A stretch of 7,153 nucleotides of DNA from Spirochaetales bacterium (GCA_002748225.1 PDRU01000022.1:1-7153), one strand, 5' to 3'; shown: positions 1 to 7,127, numbered from the stretch's first letter. Made by a program: numbers and translations. The notes: generated from the letters alone by a model not told the origin.

Positions 1-14
1 ACTCTTTCGCCCGC

Positions 15-20
15 TATACT
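15..20 (+). promoter_or_regulatory. Probable -10 box for a leaderless htrA transcript
   Basis: The hexamer TATACT (five of six matches to TATAAT) ends six bases before the ATG at 27. With the usual spacing from the -10 element to the start site, transcription would begin at or next to the A of that ATG. No Shine-Dalgarno sequence lies between the box and the ATG, which fits a leaderless mRNA. The matching -35 element would fall just outside the left edge of the window and cannot be checked. The alternative is that this is a chance match and transcription enters from further upstream. Confidence 0.5.
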
Positions 21-26
21 GTTCTT

Positions 27-1289
27 ATGAAGCGCAGAGACAGTATCAGACGGCCTTCCTGGTCTACCATTCTGATTTTTATTCTTTTAATACTTATTTT
101 TCTTATGGGCTTCGGCATTTTGGATTTTGGCGGAAACGATTCTTCTCCGGAAGTTTCTCCGGAAGTTCTTTTTCCGCCTTCAACGCAGCCGGGCTCAGCA
201 GAACTGAGAGCCCCTGAAACCGGCACGCAGCCTCAGGACATTGAATCGCTGCTCCCTGTGGCCAGCCAGAACAGCGGCTACACCCTTGATGAGCAGCAGA
301 ATATTTTTGTCTACGACACCCGCAACGAAGCGGTGGTCAACATTACAACCGAAGAGGTTGGATACAACTGGTTTCTGGAACCTGTACCCCGTGAAGGCTC
401 GTCCGGTTCAGGTTCCATCATAGACAGCCGCGGCTACATACTGACAAATAACCATGTTGTGGAAAACGCCTATAAAGTGAATGTTGTACTGGCTGACGGT
501 GAACAGTTTGACGGAGAGGTTATCGGTTCTGATCCGGAAAACGATCTGGCGGTTATCCGCTTCGATCCCGGTGGTCATCCGCTCTCAACAATACCCTTTG
601 GTACTTCCAAAGGGCTGCGGGTGGGCCAGAAAGTGCTGGCCATCGGCAACCCCTTTGCGTTTGAACGGACGCTGACAACAGGTATTATTTCCGGGCTAGG
701 CCGCCCTCTGCGCAACGACAGGGGCATTGTTATTCAGGATTTAATACAGACAGACGCCTCCATTAATCCGGGAAACTCCGGCGGGCCGCTTTTGAATACC
801 AGCGGAGAACTGGTGGGCGTGAATACCATGATCTACACTCCTTCGGGAGGTTCGGTGGGTATAGGCTTTGCCGTACCGGTTGACACCGCCAGGCGGGTAG
901 TGCCCGATCTGATCCAGCACGGTTATGTGGAAAGAGGGTGGATTCAGATTGAACCGGTTCAGCTTTTTCCGTCTCTGGTGCGTTTTGCCGAGATGCCTGT
1001 CAGCCAGGGAATACTGGTGTCGCAGGTGCTGAATAAGGGAAATGCCGACCAGGCCGGTATACGCGGCGGTTCACGGGACAAGGCTGTCCGCAGCGGGAAT
1101 TCCGTTATTTATCTGGGCGGTGATATTATAACAGGTATTAACGGAGAAAAGGTGGCTACACTGGGCGACCTTTACGCGGCGCTTGAAAAAAGCCGGCCGG
1201 GCGACGTGGTAAATGTTTCCATTCTCCGCGGACGCCGTCAAATGACTATGCCGGTTACTCTGGCTGAAAGGCCGCGGGAACGCCGGTGA
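27..1289 (+). CDS. Membrane-anchored HtrA/DegS-type serine protease with one PDZ domain
   Basis: This is a 420-residue trypsin-like serine protease of the HtrA family, acting in envelope protein quality control and probably facing the periplasm. A basic N-terminus (MKRR, then RR at 8-9) precedes one hydrophobic segment at about 13-32. No signal-peptidase site is obvious, so it is likely a signal anchor. A Pro/Glu/Ser-rich linker follows at about 35-80. The protease domain (about 90-295) has the full triad: His143 in NNHVV, Asp173 in ENDLAVI and Ser251 in GNSGGP. A single PDZ domain covers about 302-413 and contains an insert at 346-364 between AGIRGG and GGDII. One anchor plus one PDZ is the DegS architecture rather than that of soluble two-PDZ DegP. 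The ATG at 27 is chosen because it gives the basic-hydrophobic N-terminus, although it has no ribosome binding site. The stop overlaps the uvrB start by 4 bp, so it is the first visible gene of the operon. Confidence 0.93.
   Translation: MKRRDSIRRPSWSTILIFILLILIFLMGFGILDFGGNDSSPEVSPEVLFPPSTQPGSAELRAPETGTQPQDIESLLPVASQNSGYTLDEQQNIFVYDTRNEAVVNITTEEVGYNWFLEPVPREGSSGSGSIIDSRGYILTNNHVVENAYKVNVVLADGEQFDGEVIGSDPENDLAVIRFDPGGHPLSTIPFGTSKGLRVGQKVLAIGNPFAFERTLTTGIISGLGRPLRNDRGIVIQDLIQTDASINPGNSGGPLLNTSGELVGVNTMIYTPSGGSVGIGFAVPVDTARRVVPDLIQHGYVERGWIQIEPVQLFPSLVRFAEMPVSQGILVSQVLNKGNADQAGIRGGSRDKAVRSGNSVIYLGGDIITGINGEKVATLGDLYAALEKSRPGDVVNVSILRGRRQMTMPVTLAERPRERR
144..167 (+). repeat. Perfect 12-bp tandem duplication in the htrA linker
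   Basis: The unit TCTCCGGAAGTT occurs twice back to back (144-155 and 156-167), in frame. It encodes Ser-Pro-Glu-Val twice (residues 40-47), just after the membrane anchor. Because it is in frame and lies in a low-complexity linker, gain or loss of a unit would change linker length without harming the protease domain. Confidence 0.9.
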
Positions 1290-3295
1290 GTGAAAAGCCG
1301 GCCAAACCCTTTCGGGTTCACGCTCCCTATGAGCCGGCAGGTGATCAGCCGCAGGCCATAGAAGCTCTTGCGCAGGGAATCCTCAGAAATAATCTGCGCT
1401 GTCAGACACTGCTGGGTGTAACGGGTTCGGGAAAAACCTACACAATGGCCAAAACCATAGAGGCCCTGCAGAGGCCCGCTCTTGTAATCAGTCATAATAA
1501 AACACTGGCAGCACAGCTCTACCGGGAATTTAAGGGATTCTTTCCTGAAAATGCCGTTGAATATTTCGTTTCCTATTTTGATTACTACCAGCCCGAGGCC
1601 TATGTGCCTTCCCGTGATCTCTACATTGAAAAAGATTCCAGCATTAACGAAGAAATAGAACGCATGCGTCTGTCGGCCACCATGAGCCTGATGGAACGGA
1701 AAGATGTTGTTATTGTAGCAACCGTGTCCTGCATTTACGGTCTGGGAAGTACCGAAACCTTCCGGGATATGAAGGTGCAGTTCCACCTGGGAGATGAACT
1801 GGATCTGCACAGTCTGCGCCTTCAGCTGGTGGCCATGCAGTACCAGCGCAACGACGCGGTTCTGGAAAGGGGAAAATTCCGTATCCGGGGCGATGTTCTT
1901 GAAATCTATCCGGCTTATTTGACAAATGTGGGATACCGGATCAGTCTTGATTTTGACACCGTGGAGTTTATTCAGCGCATCAACACTGTCAGCGGTGAGG
2001 TTCTGGAGAATCTGGAAGTAACAACAATCTACGCGGCCAAGCACTTCGTTATGCCTGAAGAGCGTATCCGCATGGCCTGCCTTACCATTCAGGAAGAACT
2101 GGATGAACATCTGGAAGCGCTGGAAGCAGGCGGTAAGCATTTTGAGGCCCAGCGTCTTAAAACCCGCACTGAATACGATCTGGAAATGCTTTCGGAAATG
2201 GGATACTGCCCCGGCATAGAGAACTACAGCCGTCACTTAACCGGCCGGAAAGCCGGTGAGCGTCCGGAAGTTCTGCTCGATTACTACCCGCAGGAGTTTG
2301 TTACTTTTGTGGATGAGTCTCATGTAACGCTTTCCCAGATACGGGCCATGTATGAAGGCGACCGCTCCCGGAAAACCAATCTGGTTGATTTCGGCTTCCG
2401 CCTTCCTTCGGCTCTGGATAACCGGCCGCTTGTTTACAGTGAATTTGAACAGCAGCTGGACAAGGTTATCTACGTGTCGGCTACTCCGGGAGGGGAAGAA
2501 AAGAAAAAAAGTCAGGCGGTTGTGGAACAGCTTATCCGTCCGACCGGTCTTTTGGACCCGCCCATTGAAGTGCGTCCGACTGAAGGGCAGATGGAGCATC
2601 TCTACGGAGAAATACGAAGCCGCATAGAGCAGAATGAACGGGTGCTGGTAACAACGCTTACCAAGAAAATGGCCGAAGACCTGACTGATTATTTTATGAG
2701 TCTGAATTTGAAAACCCGCTATCTGCACAGCGAGGTGGAAACCATTGAGCGGGTGGAAATTATAACAGGTCTGCGCCGGGGCGACTTTGATGTGCTTGTG
2801 GGAATTAATCTGCTGCGTGAAGGTCTGGATATACCGGAAGTTTCCCTGACGGCCATTATGGACGCGGATAAAATTGGTTTTCTGCGCAGTGAAACCAGTC
2901 TGATACAGATTATTGGGCGCACGGCACGCAATGTTAACGGCCGGGTTATAATGTACGCCGACAATGTCAGCGCGGCCATGAAGGCGGCCATAGAGGAAAC
3001 TGAACGGCGCCGCGGCATACAGATGGACTATAATAAGGCCCACAATATTACTCCGGCCTCGGTTAAAAAGGAAATACAGGAAATATTAGTGAGACGCGGC
3101 GATGAAAAGCGCGCCGCGGAGAAAATGAGTATTGAGGTAATGAAAAAGTCGGCCAATCTTCTGGATCCCAAACAGAAAAACCGTCTGATAAAGGCTCTTG
3201 AACATGAAATGTTTGAGCGATCCAAAAATCTTGAATATGAAGAAGCCGCGGTACTCAGAGATGAAATTCGGCATTTAAAGGAAGGTGACGCATGA
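1286..3295 (+). CDS. uvrB: UvrB, excinuclease ABC subunit B
   Basis: UvrB receives damaged DNA from UvrA, opens and verifies the lesion with its helicase fold, and loads UvrC for incision in nucleotide excision repair. The 669 residues match the usual length of about 660-680. In order: Walker A GVTGSGKT at 44-51; the beta-hairpin region YFDYYQPEAY at 97-106, with Phe98 where E. coli has Tyr; DESH Walker B at 343-346; YGFRLPSALDNRP-like segment near 368-381; SATPG at 399-402; GLDIPEVSL at 513-521; motif VI IIGRTARN at 542-549, with Thr545 where Ala is common and the arginine finger Arg544 kept; and a C-terminal UVR domain at about 632-666 that binds UvrC. The start is GTG at 1286, inside the htrA stop (GTGA), with only a weak purine stretch upstream. 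This N-terminus aligns with other UvrB proteins, and translation is probably coupled to htrA. No SOS-like operator is visible upstream. Confidence 0.98.
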   Translation: MSEKPAKPFRVHAPYEPAGDQPQAIEALAQGILRNNLRCQTLLGVTGSGKTYTMAKTIEALQRPALVISHNKTLAAQLYREFKGFFPENAVEYFVSYFDYYQPEAYVPSRDLYIEKDSSINEEIERMRLSATMSLMERKDVVIVATVSCIYGLGSTETFRDMKVQFHLGDELDLHSLRLQLVAMQYQRNDAVLERGKFRIRGDVLEIYPAYLTNVGYRISLDFDTVEFIQRINTVSGEVLENLEVTTIYAAKHFVMPEERIRMACLTIQEELDEHLEALEAGGKHFEAQRLKTRTEYDLEMLSEMGYCPGIENYSRHLTGRKAGERPEVLLDYYPQEFVTFVDESHVTLSQIRAMYEGDRSRKTNLVDFGFRLPSALDNRPLVYSEFEQQLDKVIYVSATPGGEEKKKSQAVVEQLIRPTGLLDPPIEVRPTEGQMEHLYGEIRSRIEQNERVLVTTLTKKMAEDLTDYFMSLNLKTRYLHSEVETIERVEIITGLRRGDFDVLVGINLLREGLDIPEVSLTAIMDADKIGFLRSETSLIQIIGRTARNVNGRVIMYADNVSAAMKAAIEETERRRGIQMDYNKAHNITPASVKKEIQEILVRRGDEKRAAEKMSIEVMKKSANLLDPKQKNRLIKALEHEMFERSKNLEYEEAAVLRDEIRHLKEGDA

Positions 3296-3663
3296 GTTTG
3301 CGAAATATTTTCCGGCGTGTACCGGTTAGTTTCCTGGTTGTTTTGCTGTTTTCCTGTCAGCCGGAAGCTGAACAGCCCGCCCCGGAGCTTCCTCCCACTC
3401 CCGTGCTGACTTCCGATTCGTCCTGGGGTGTAACGCAGGTAACATACCAGAGAATACAGGAAAGCGCGCGTCAGGACGCTCCTGTAGCCGGTGTGCTGCG
3501 CCGGGGCGATGTGGTGCAAATCTATGCGCGTGTCAGTGTTACCGGCACCAGCTACTGGCTGGAAGTTATTTCAGAAAACGCGCGCGGCTGGGTACCGGAT
3601 TCCGGCATAGCCGTCTACGATTCCAAAGCCCAGGCTTTGACTGCTTCGGCAGAAATGAAATAG
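3292..3663 (+). CDS. Small SH3-domain (SH3b-like) lipoprotein
   Basis: This 123-residue protein is probably an envelope lipoprotein. Basic residues (RNIFRR) precede a short hydrophobic core at 10-20 and a lipobox LFSC with Cys22 as the lipidation site. The box is loose, as is common in spirochaetes. A Pro/Glu-rich spacer runs from about 23 to 40. A compact beta-rich domain from about 44 to 110 looks like a bacterial SH3 fold: the pattern V.GVLRRGD (65-73), then YW.EV (88-92), then ARGWVPDSGI (97-106) is typical of such domains. SH3b domains often bind peptidoglycan or peptide ligands, but the ligand here is unknown. The ATG overlaps the uvrB stop (ATGA) and has a good Shine-Dalgarno sequence, AAGGAAGGTG at 3278-3287. 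It is the last gene of the plus-strand operon and ends three bases from the stop of the opposing operon. Confidence 0.82.
   Translation: MSLRNIFRRVPVSFLVVLLFSCQPEAEQPAPELPPTPVLTSDSSWGVTQVTYQRIQESARQDAPVAGVLRRGDVVQIYARVSVTGTSYWLEVISENARGWVPDSGIAVYDSKAQALTASAEMK
3624..3652 (+). other. Two adjacent hairpins at the 3' end of the lipoprotein gene
   Basis: CAAAGCC and GGCTTTG (3624-3630 and 3633-3639) form a perfect inverted repeat with a 2-base gap, giving a stem of about 6 bp with a tetraloop. One base later CTGC-TTCG-GCAG (3641-3652) forms a 4-bp stem capped by the very stable C(UUCG)G loop in the plus-strand RNA. No T-tract follows on either strand, so this is not a standard intrinsic terminator. 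It could stabilise the mRNA 3' end or slow polymerase where the operons converge, or it could be chance within coding sequence. Confidence 0.45.
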
Positions 3664-3666
3664 CTT

Positions 3667-5733
3667 TCAGTTCAGTCTTCTTACCTGGGTTCCGTCTTTG
3701 TAAAGCTGGACATTCTTCAGAATATCAGGCGATGAATACCAGATTTTTTTGTTATCTCCGGATAGTGCCAGCCAGTTCCCGTCCTGGAACATGTGAAATT
3801 TTACAAGAACCTTTCCGTTTTTGGCGTTCCAGAGAATAACGGCGCCGTTACCGTCAATGCCGTACAGTGTGGCACCCCGGCAGGCAAGAGTTTTTATTCT
3901 TGCTTCAGAGTCGAACCTGGTACTGCGGCTGCCGGAAAAAGCAATAATATCACTGCCGACACTGGCAAAGAATCCTTTTCCTTCCGGATGAGGCAGAATC
4001 TGAGCGTTCAGATATTCTCCTTTTATCTGGATAAGCGCGCGGCTTTGTTCAGGATTGGCTTTGTTATGCTTTTTGAGAATGGTCAGCGGTTTTTTTCCGG
4101 TCCGGTCTACTCCAATTGTGTATATTCCTTCTGATGAGGAGGTAACGTTGTAAACCATAAAGCGCTTGTCGGGAATGGGAATGGATTCACGTGTCTGTAG
4201 ATCAACCAGTTCAAGAGGGGAGCCGGTTGAGCCTGCCGAAGAGCGGGCTGTGAGCAGACTCTCCGGGGTTGACAGGGCGGCATCCAGTATGCCTAAAGCC
4301 GAATAAGTGAATTCCTCGTTTTCTGTATCAATATTGATCAATGATACATTACCGCTGCGTGTTAAGGTCAGAATACGGCTGTTATCCAGAACAGTAAGAT
4401 CGGCCAAGGGCCCCGGTGCCGGAATGCTGGTTTCCGAGGGTTCATCAAAGCGGAAGAGTTTTATTGATTCTTCGGGGAAGGGGTTATCTTCGGTCCAGAG
4501 GAGAAGACGGTTGTCTTTAAGAGCCGAAATACCGGTTATTTTCCCGGCCGTACCGGTTCTGCGTTCAGCAAATTCCAAAGGTGAATTGAGCAGTGAATTG
4601 AAGCTGCCGCGTGAGGTCTCTTTGAAAAAGGGCGATGAAATTTTCCGTATTAAACCCGGTCCCGACAGATAAACAGAATCATTTAAGAAGGTGAGCGAGT
4701 CGGGAACCCAGGCAGAATTGGTTAAAACAGGCTGGAAAGGTACTCCGGAAGCGCCTGTGCCGTGATACAGAATACCTTTTTCACTCATAAGAAAGGTCGC
4801 ACCGTCATCTCGGAGCACTTGAACAGGATTCAGATAATCATCGAGAAATACAGGAGCGGCTTCGGTTTCAAAGGGAGAACGGGGTAAAAAACGCTGACTG
4901 GAGGCGTTGAACTGCCAGAGTGCCTTACCGGAATTAGTATTGGAAAGAACTTCAATATCGCCGTTTGCGGCGTCAACCGAGATATCCGCAATGCCGGGAA
5001 TTTCTATCTGGTCAAGGAGTTCGCCGGTTTGACGGTGTATAAGATACATGGAGTTTCTGCTGGTAGCGAACAGAGTTGATTTGTCACCGGTTTGAAGTAC
5101 GGTCAGATTATTGAGGCTGCTGAGGGTTTCTACTTCCAGTTTTAACGCGGAACTGCGGATGTCGCGGTACTGAATTGTTCCGGAGGACGAATATGTCATG
5201 ACAATGGCTTCGGTGGAGCCTATATAGGCATCGTTGTAAAGAGAAGGCAGCCTCTGCAGATAAGACAGGCGGCGTCCGCTGCGGCCTTCCAGAACTACAA
5301 CGCTGGGCGTACCCAGACTTCCCATAATGAGGTAACGTCCTTTTGCCGACCAGCGGAGAAAAAGCGGTTCCGAATCCAGCTGATAGCTGTACTGTTTTTT
5401 CTCTTTAGTCCAGTCCCATACTTCCAGAGAGTATTCTCCGGCCTTGTTCATAATCAGAGCCGCCTGAGTGGAAACAGGATTAAGCCGGAGGCTGATTATC
5501 TGGTCTGTGCTGACGTGAAAGCGGTGCGTTACCCGTGATTTTCCAGGCTCAAATGCTATGAGCCGGCCGTCTCTGCCGGCGGAAACAATGGTGTTTGTCC
5601 GGGTGTGTTTTTCAATAGCTGCCGGAGGGCCGTCATGACCTGATTGAAGTACAATGCTGTAATCGGCTGAGGCACTGCCCAGACCAAGTGTAAAAAACAG
5701 AAGACAAACCAGATAATGTTTGAACTTATACAT
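3667..5733 (-). CDS. Exported WD40/PQQ-like beta-propeller protein of unknown function
   Basis: This 688-residue protein has a clear signal peptide: MYKFKHY, a hydrophobic stretch at 8-18, and a likely cleavage after ASA near residue 23. The mature part should act in the periplasm or on the cell surface. It is built from repeated short beta strands in the style of WD40, PQQ or YVTN propellers, for example SAGRDGRLIAFEP (51-63), LEVWDW (103-108), GNVSLINID (461-469) and DGNGAVILWNAKNGK (627-641). The repeats are degenerate, and one or two propellers would fit the length. The C-terminus has DGNWLALSGD then YSSPD (651-670), resembling the DGxW...SP tail seen after WD40 repeats in some bacterial proteins. 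No catalytic motif is recognised. It has a strong ribosome binding site (AAGGGGA, 5745-5739) six bases before the ATG and lies 11 bp behind rseP, so it is almost certainly cotranscribed. It could be an assembly scaffold, a substrate or a partner of envelope proteolysis; that is speculation. Confidence 0.8.
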   Translation of the reverse strand: MYKFKHYLVCLLFFTLGLGSASADYSIVLQSGHDGPPAAIEKHTRTNTIVSAGRDGRLIAFEPGKSRVTHRFHVSTDQIISLRLNPVSTQAALIMNKAGEYSLEVWDWTKEKKQYSYQLDSEPLFLRWSAKGRYLIMGSLGTPSVVVLEGRSGRRLSYLQRLPSLYNDAYIGSTEAIVMTYSSSGTIQYRDIRSSALKLEVETLSSLNNLTVLQTGDKSTLFATSRNSMYLIHRQTGELLDQIEIPGIADISVDAANGDIEVLSNTNSGKALWQFNASSQRFLPRSPFETEAAPVFLDDYLNPVQVLRDDGATFLMSEKGILYHGTGASGVPFQPVLTNSAWVPDSLTFLNDSVYLSGPGLIRKISSPFFKETSRGSFNSLLNSPLEFAERRTGTAGKITGISALKDNRLLLWTEDNPFPEESIKLFRFDEPSETSIPAPGPLADLTVLDNSRILTLTRSGNVSLINIDTENEEFTYSALGILDAALSTPESLLTARSSAGSTGSPLELVDLQTRESIPIPDKRFMVYNVTSSSEGIYTIGVDRTGKKPLTILKKHNKANPEQSRALIQIKGEYLNAQILPHPEGKGFFASVGSDIIAFSGSRSTRFDSEARIKTLACRGATLYGIDGNGAVILWNAKNGKVLVKFHMFQDGNWLALSGDNKKIWYSSPDILKNVQLYKDGTQVRRLN

Positions 5734-5744
5734 TAAAATCCCCT

Positions 5745-7127
5745 TCAGCGTCCGTTAAAAGACAAAATATCACCGGTAAGTGCTACCGCTGCTATTATGG
5801 CTACAATAATTGTACCAATGAACTGGTATCTGTAAATAGAGCGGGGATGCAAAGTCCCCCGTTTCAAACTTTTTCTTATACCTTCCAGCAGAAAAAGAAG
5901 GATCTGTCCGCCGTCAAGTACAGGTATGGGAAGCAGGTTCAGAAAAGCCAGTGAAATAGATATGATGGACATAAGCTGAAATGTCCAGAGAAACCCCGGT
6001 CCCGCACCGGCCTGGAATCCTTTAACAACAAAAGCACCGGTATCGGTTATCAGGCGTATGGGACCGTAGACGGTGTTTTGAACGCTTACACCCATAAACA
6101 AAAGACGCAGGCCCTTGACGGTGGAAACCAGAATGTCCATGGTATCCTCAATGCCTTTCCCGGCCGCCTGGAAAACGTTGAGACGCGGAGAACGTCTGGT
6201 TAATGAAGGAAAAATAATTCCTGAGGGAGCGGCGGGTTCCGGATTAAACATCAGCTCCAGCGTTTTTCCGCGGCGCTCTACCTCAAGAACATGGGCTGTG
6301 CCTGCGCCTTCAGTCCGGGTTTGAAGTAAATTAAAAAAACTTATGGTGTTATTGATGATTTCTCCGTCCATGGAGATAATTCTGTCGCCGGGCCGGAGTC
6401 CGGCTTTTTCCGCGGCTGTGCCCGGCAGTACGTCTTCTGCCAGCGGCTCTATCCAGTTATACACTCCTATCATGGCAGAGCCGTTTTCCTTATCCAGCTC
6501 GGGAACGGCAGATAAACGGAGTAACTGTCCGTTCCGTTCTACTGTCAGTTCTATGGTCTCTCCGGGTTTGAAAATGAGATGCTCCCTTAAAGCCTGAAAA
6601 CTTTCCAGAGGAACAGAGTTGACCGAAACAATAAGATCGCCGGTCTGCAGACCGGCCTTGTCTGCCGGCCACAGGCGTGTTTCATCGTCTGAAAAATCTG
6701 AAACAAGTACAATTCTGGGTTCAGTGTAATGTTCCTGGTATCCAATCCATGCAATGCCTGTAAAAACAATGACAGCAAAAACAAGGTTGGCCAGAGGTCC
6801 GGCTGCGGCAATAAAAATCCGTTTCCACGGTGATGAAGCGTAAAATTCACCGGGGGCCGCTGCAATTTCGGATGAATGATTTTCCAGCGCTTCGTGAAAA
6901 GCCCCTTCCCCCTTAAAGCGGCAGTATCCCCCCAGAGGGATCAGGGAAAGGCGGAAGTCCGTTCCGTTTTTCCGGTAACCGGCAATGCGTTTGCCAAAGC
7001 CTACCGAAAAAGTTTCAACCTCCACACCCGCCAGCCGGGCGGCCAGAAAGTGTCCGCCCTCGTGAATAATTACCACCAGCGAAAGGCTGACAATGCCGAC
7101 AATAACCTGCAGAAGTCCAATCAGCAT
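5745..7127 (-). CDS. rseP: RseP-type site-2 intramembrane zinc metalloprotease with two PDZ domains
   Basis: This inner-membrane M50 protease cuts transmembrane segments after a first cleavage by another protease, typically of anti-sigma factors or remnant signal peptides. It is about 460 residues, close to E. coli RseP (450). Numbering from the TTG at 7130: zinc site HEGGH at 23-27 in the first membrane helix; GGYCRFKGE at 67-75; the AAGPLANLVFA helix at 109-119; PDZ1 about 125-210 with AGLQTGD; PDZ2 about 225-295 with AGLRPGD; a membrane helix near 380-400 leading into LLPIPVLDGGQ (399-409), whose Asp406 is the third zinc ligand; and a last helix at about 436-453. The start lies at TTGATG. 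ATG at 7127 shares one base with the upstream stop and TTG at 7130 overlaps it by four. ATG is preferred, with AGGCAGGG upstream as ribosome binding site. The natural substrate in this organism is not visible in the window. Confidence 0.95.
   Translation of the reverse strand: MLIGLLQVIVGIVSLSLVVIIHEGGHFLAARLAGVEVETFSVGFGKRIAGYRKNGTDFRLSLIPLGGYCRFKGEGAFHEALENHSSEIAAAPGEFYASSPWKRIFIAAAGPLANLVFAVIVFTGIAWIGYQEHYTEPRIVLVSDFSDDETRLWPADKAGLQTGDLIVSVNSVPLESFQALREHLIFKPGETIELTVERNGQLLRLSAVPELDKENGSAMIGVYNWIEPLAEDVLPGTAAEKAGLRPGDRIISMDGEIINNTISFFNLLQTRTEGAGTAHVLEVERRGKTLELMFNPEPAAPSGIIFPSLTRRSPRLNVFQAAGKGIEDTMDILVSTVKGLRLLFMGVSVQNTVYGPIRLITDTGAFVVKGFQAGAGPGFLWTFQLMSIISISLAFLNLLPIPVLDGGQILLFLLEGIRKSLKRGTLHPRSIYRYQFIGTIIVAIIAAVALTGDILSFNGR
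6392..6404. repeat. 13-bp inverted repeat inside rseP PDZ2
   Basis: GCCGGA and TCCGGC flank a single central base. The repeat covers the codons of PDZ2 Ala-Gly-Leu-Arg (from residue 243), the position equivalent to the palindrome in PDZ1. On the plus strand it is followed by TTTTTC, giving a superficial terminator look antisense to rseP. Confidence 0.85.
6639..6656. repeat. Perfect 18-bp palindrome inside rseP PDZ1
   Basis: GCCGGTCTGCAGACCGGC is self-complementary over all 18 bases. It coincides exactly with six rseP codons, Ala-Gly-Leu-Gln-Thr-Gly of PDZ1 (residues 159-164). It may simply reflect GC-rich codon choice for a conserved PDZ motif, or it could be a protein-binding palindrome. 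Confidence 0.9.

Noticed and set aside
542..620. Possible internal promoters for uvrB or the lipoprotein gene within htrA.
   Set aside because: No convincing paired -35/-10 elements were seen by eye, and the overlapping starts argue for transcription from upstream.
2240..2257. ACCGGC/GCCGGT hairpin with a 6-base loop inside uvrB.
   Set aside because: A 6-bp stem is expected by chance in sequence this rich in CCGG, and it lies in conserved coding sequence with no regulatory context.
1238..3043. Two long open frames on the strand opposite uvrB (332 and 268 codons), in one frame with a single stop between them.
   Set aside because: They lie wholly antisense to a well-conserved uvrB. They have no recognisable domains, and their His/Phe/Gln-rich composition is typical of reverse-frame translation of a codon-biased gene.
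3028..3519. Minus-strand open frame of 163 codons across the uvrB/lipoprotein junction.
   Set aside because: It is antisense to two coupled genes, has no ribosome binding site of note, and gives a low-plausibility protein.
6392..6409. Hairpin followed by TTTTTC on the plus strand, resembling an intrinsic terminator.
   Set aside because: It lies inside rseP on the antisense strand, with no plus-strand gene upstream. The bases are explained by the codons for Glu-Lys-Ala-Gly-Leu-Arg in PDZ2, and the perfect stem leaves too small a loop.
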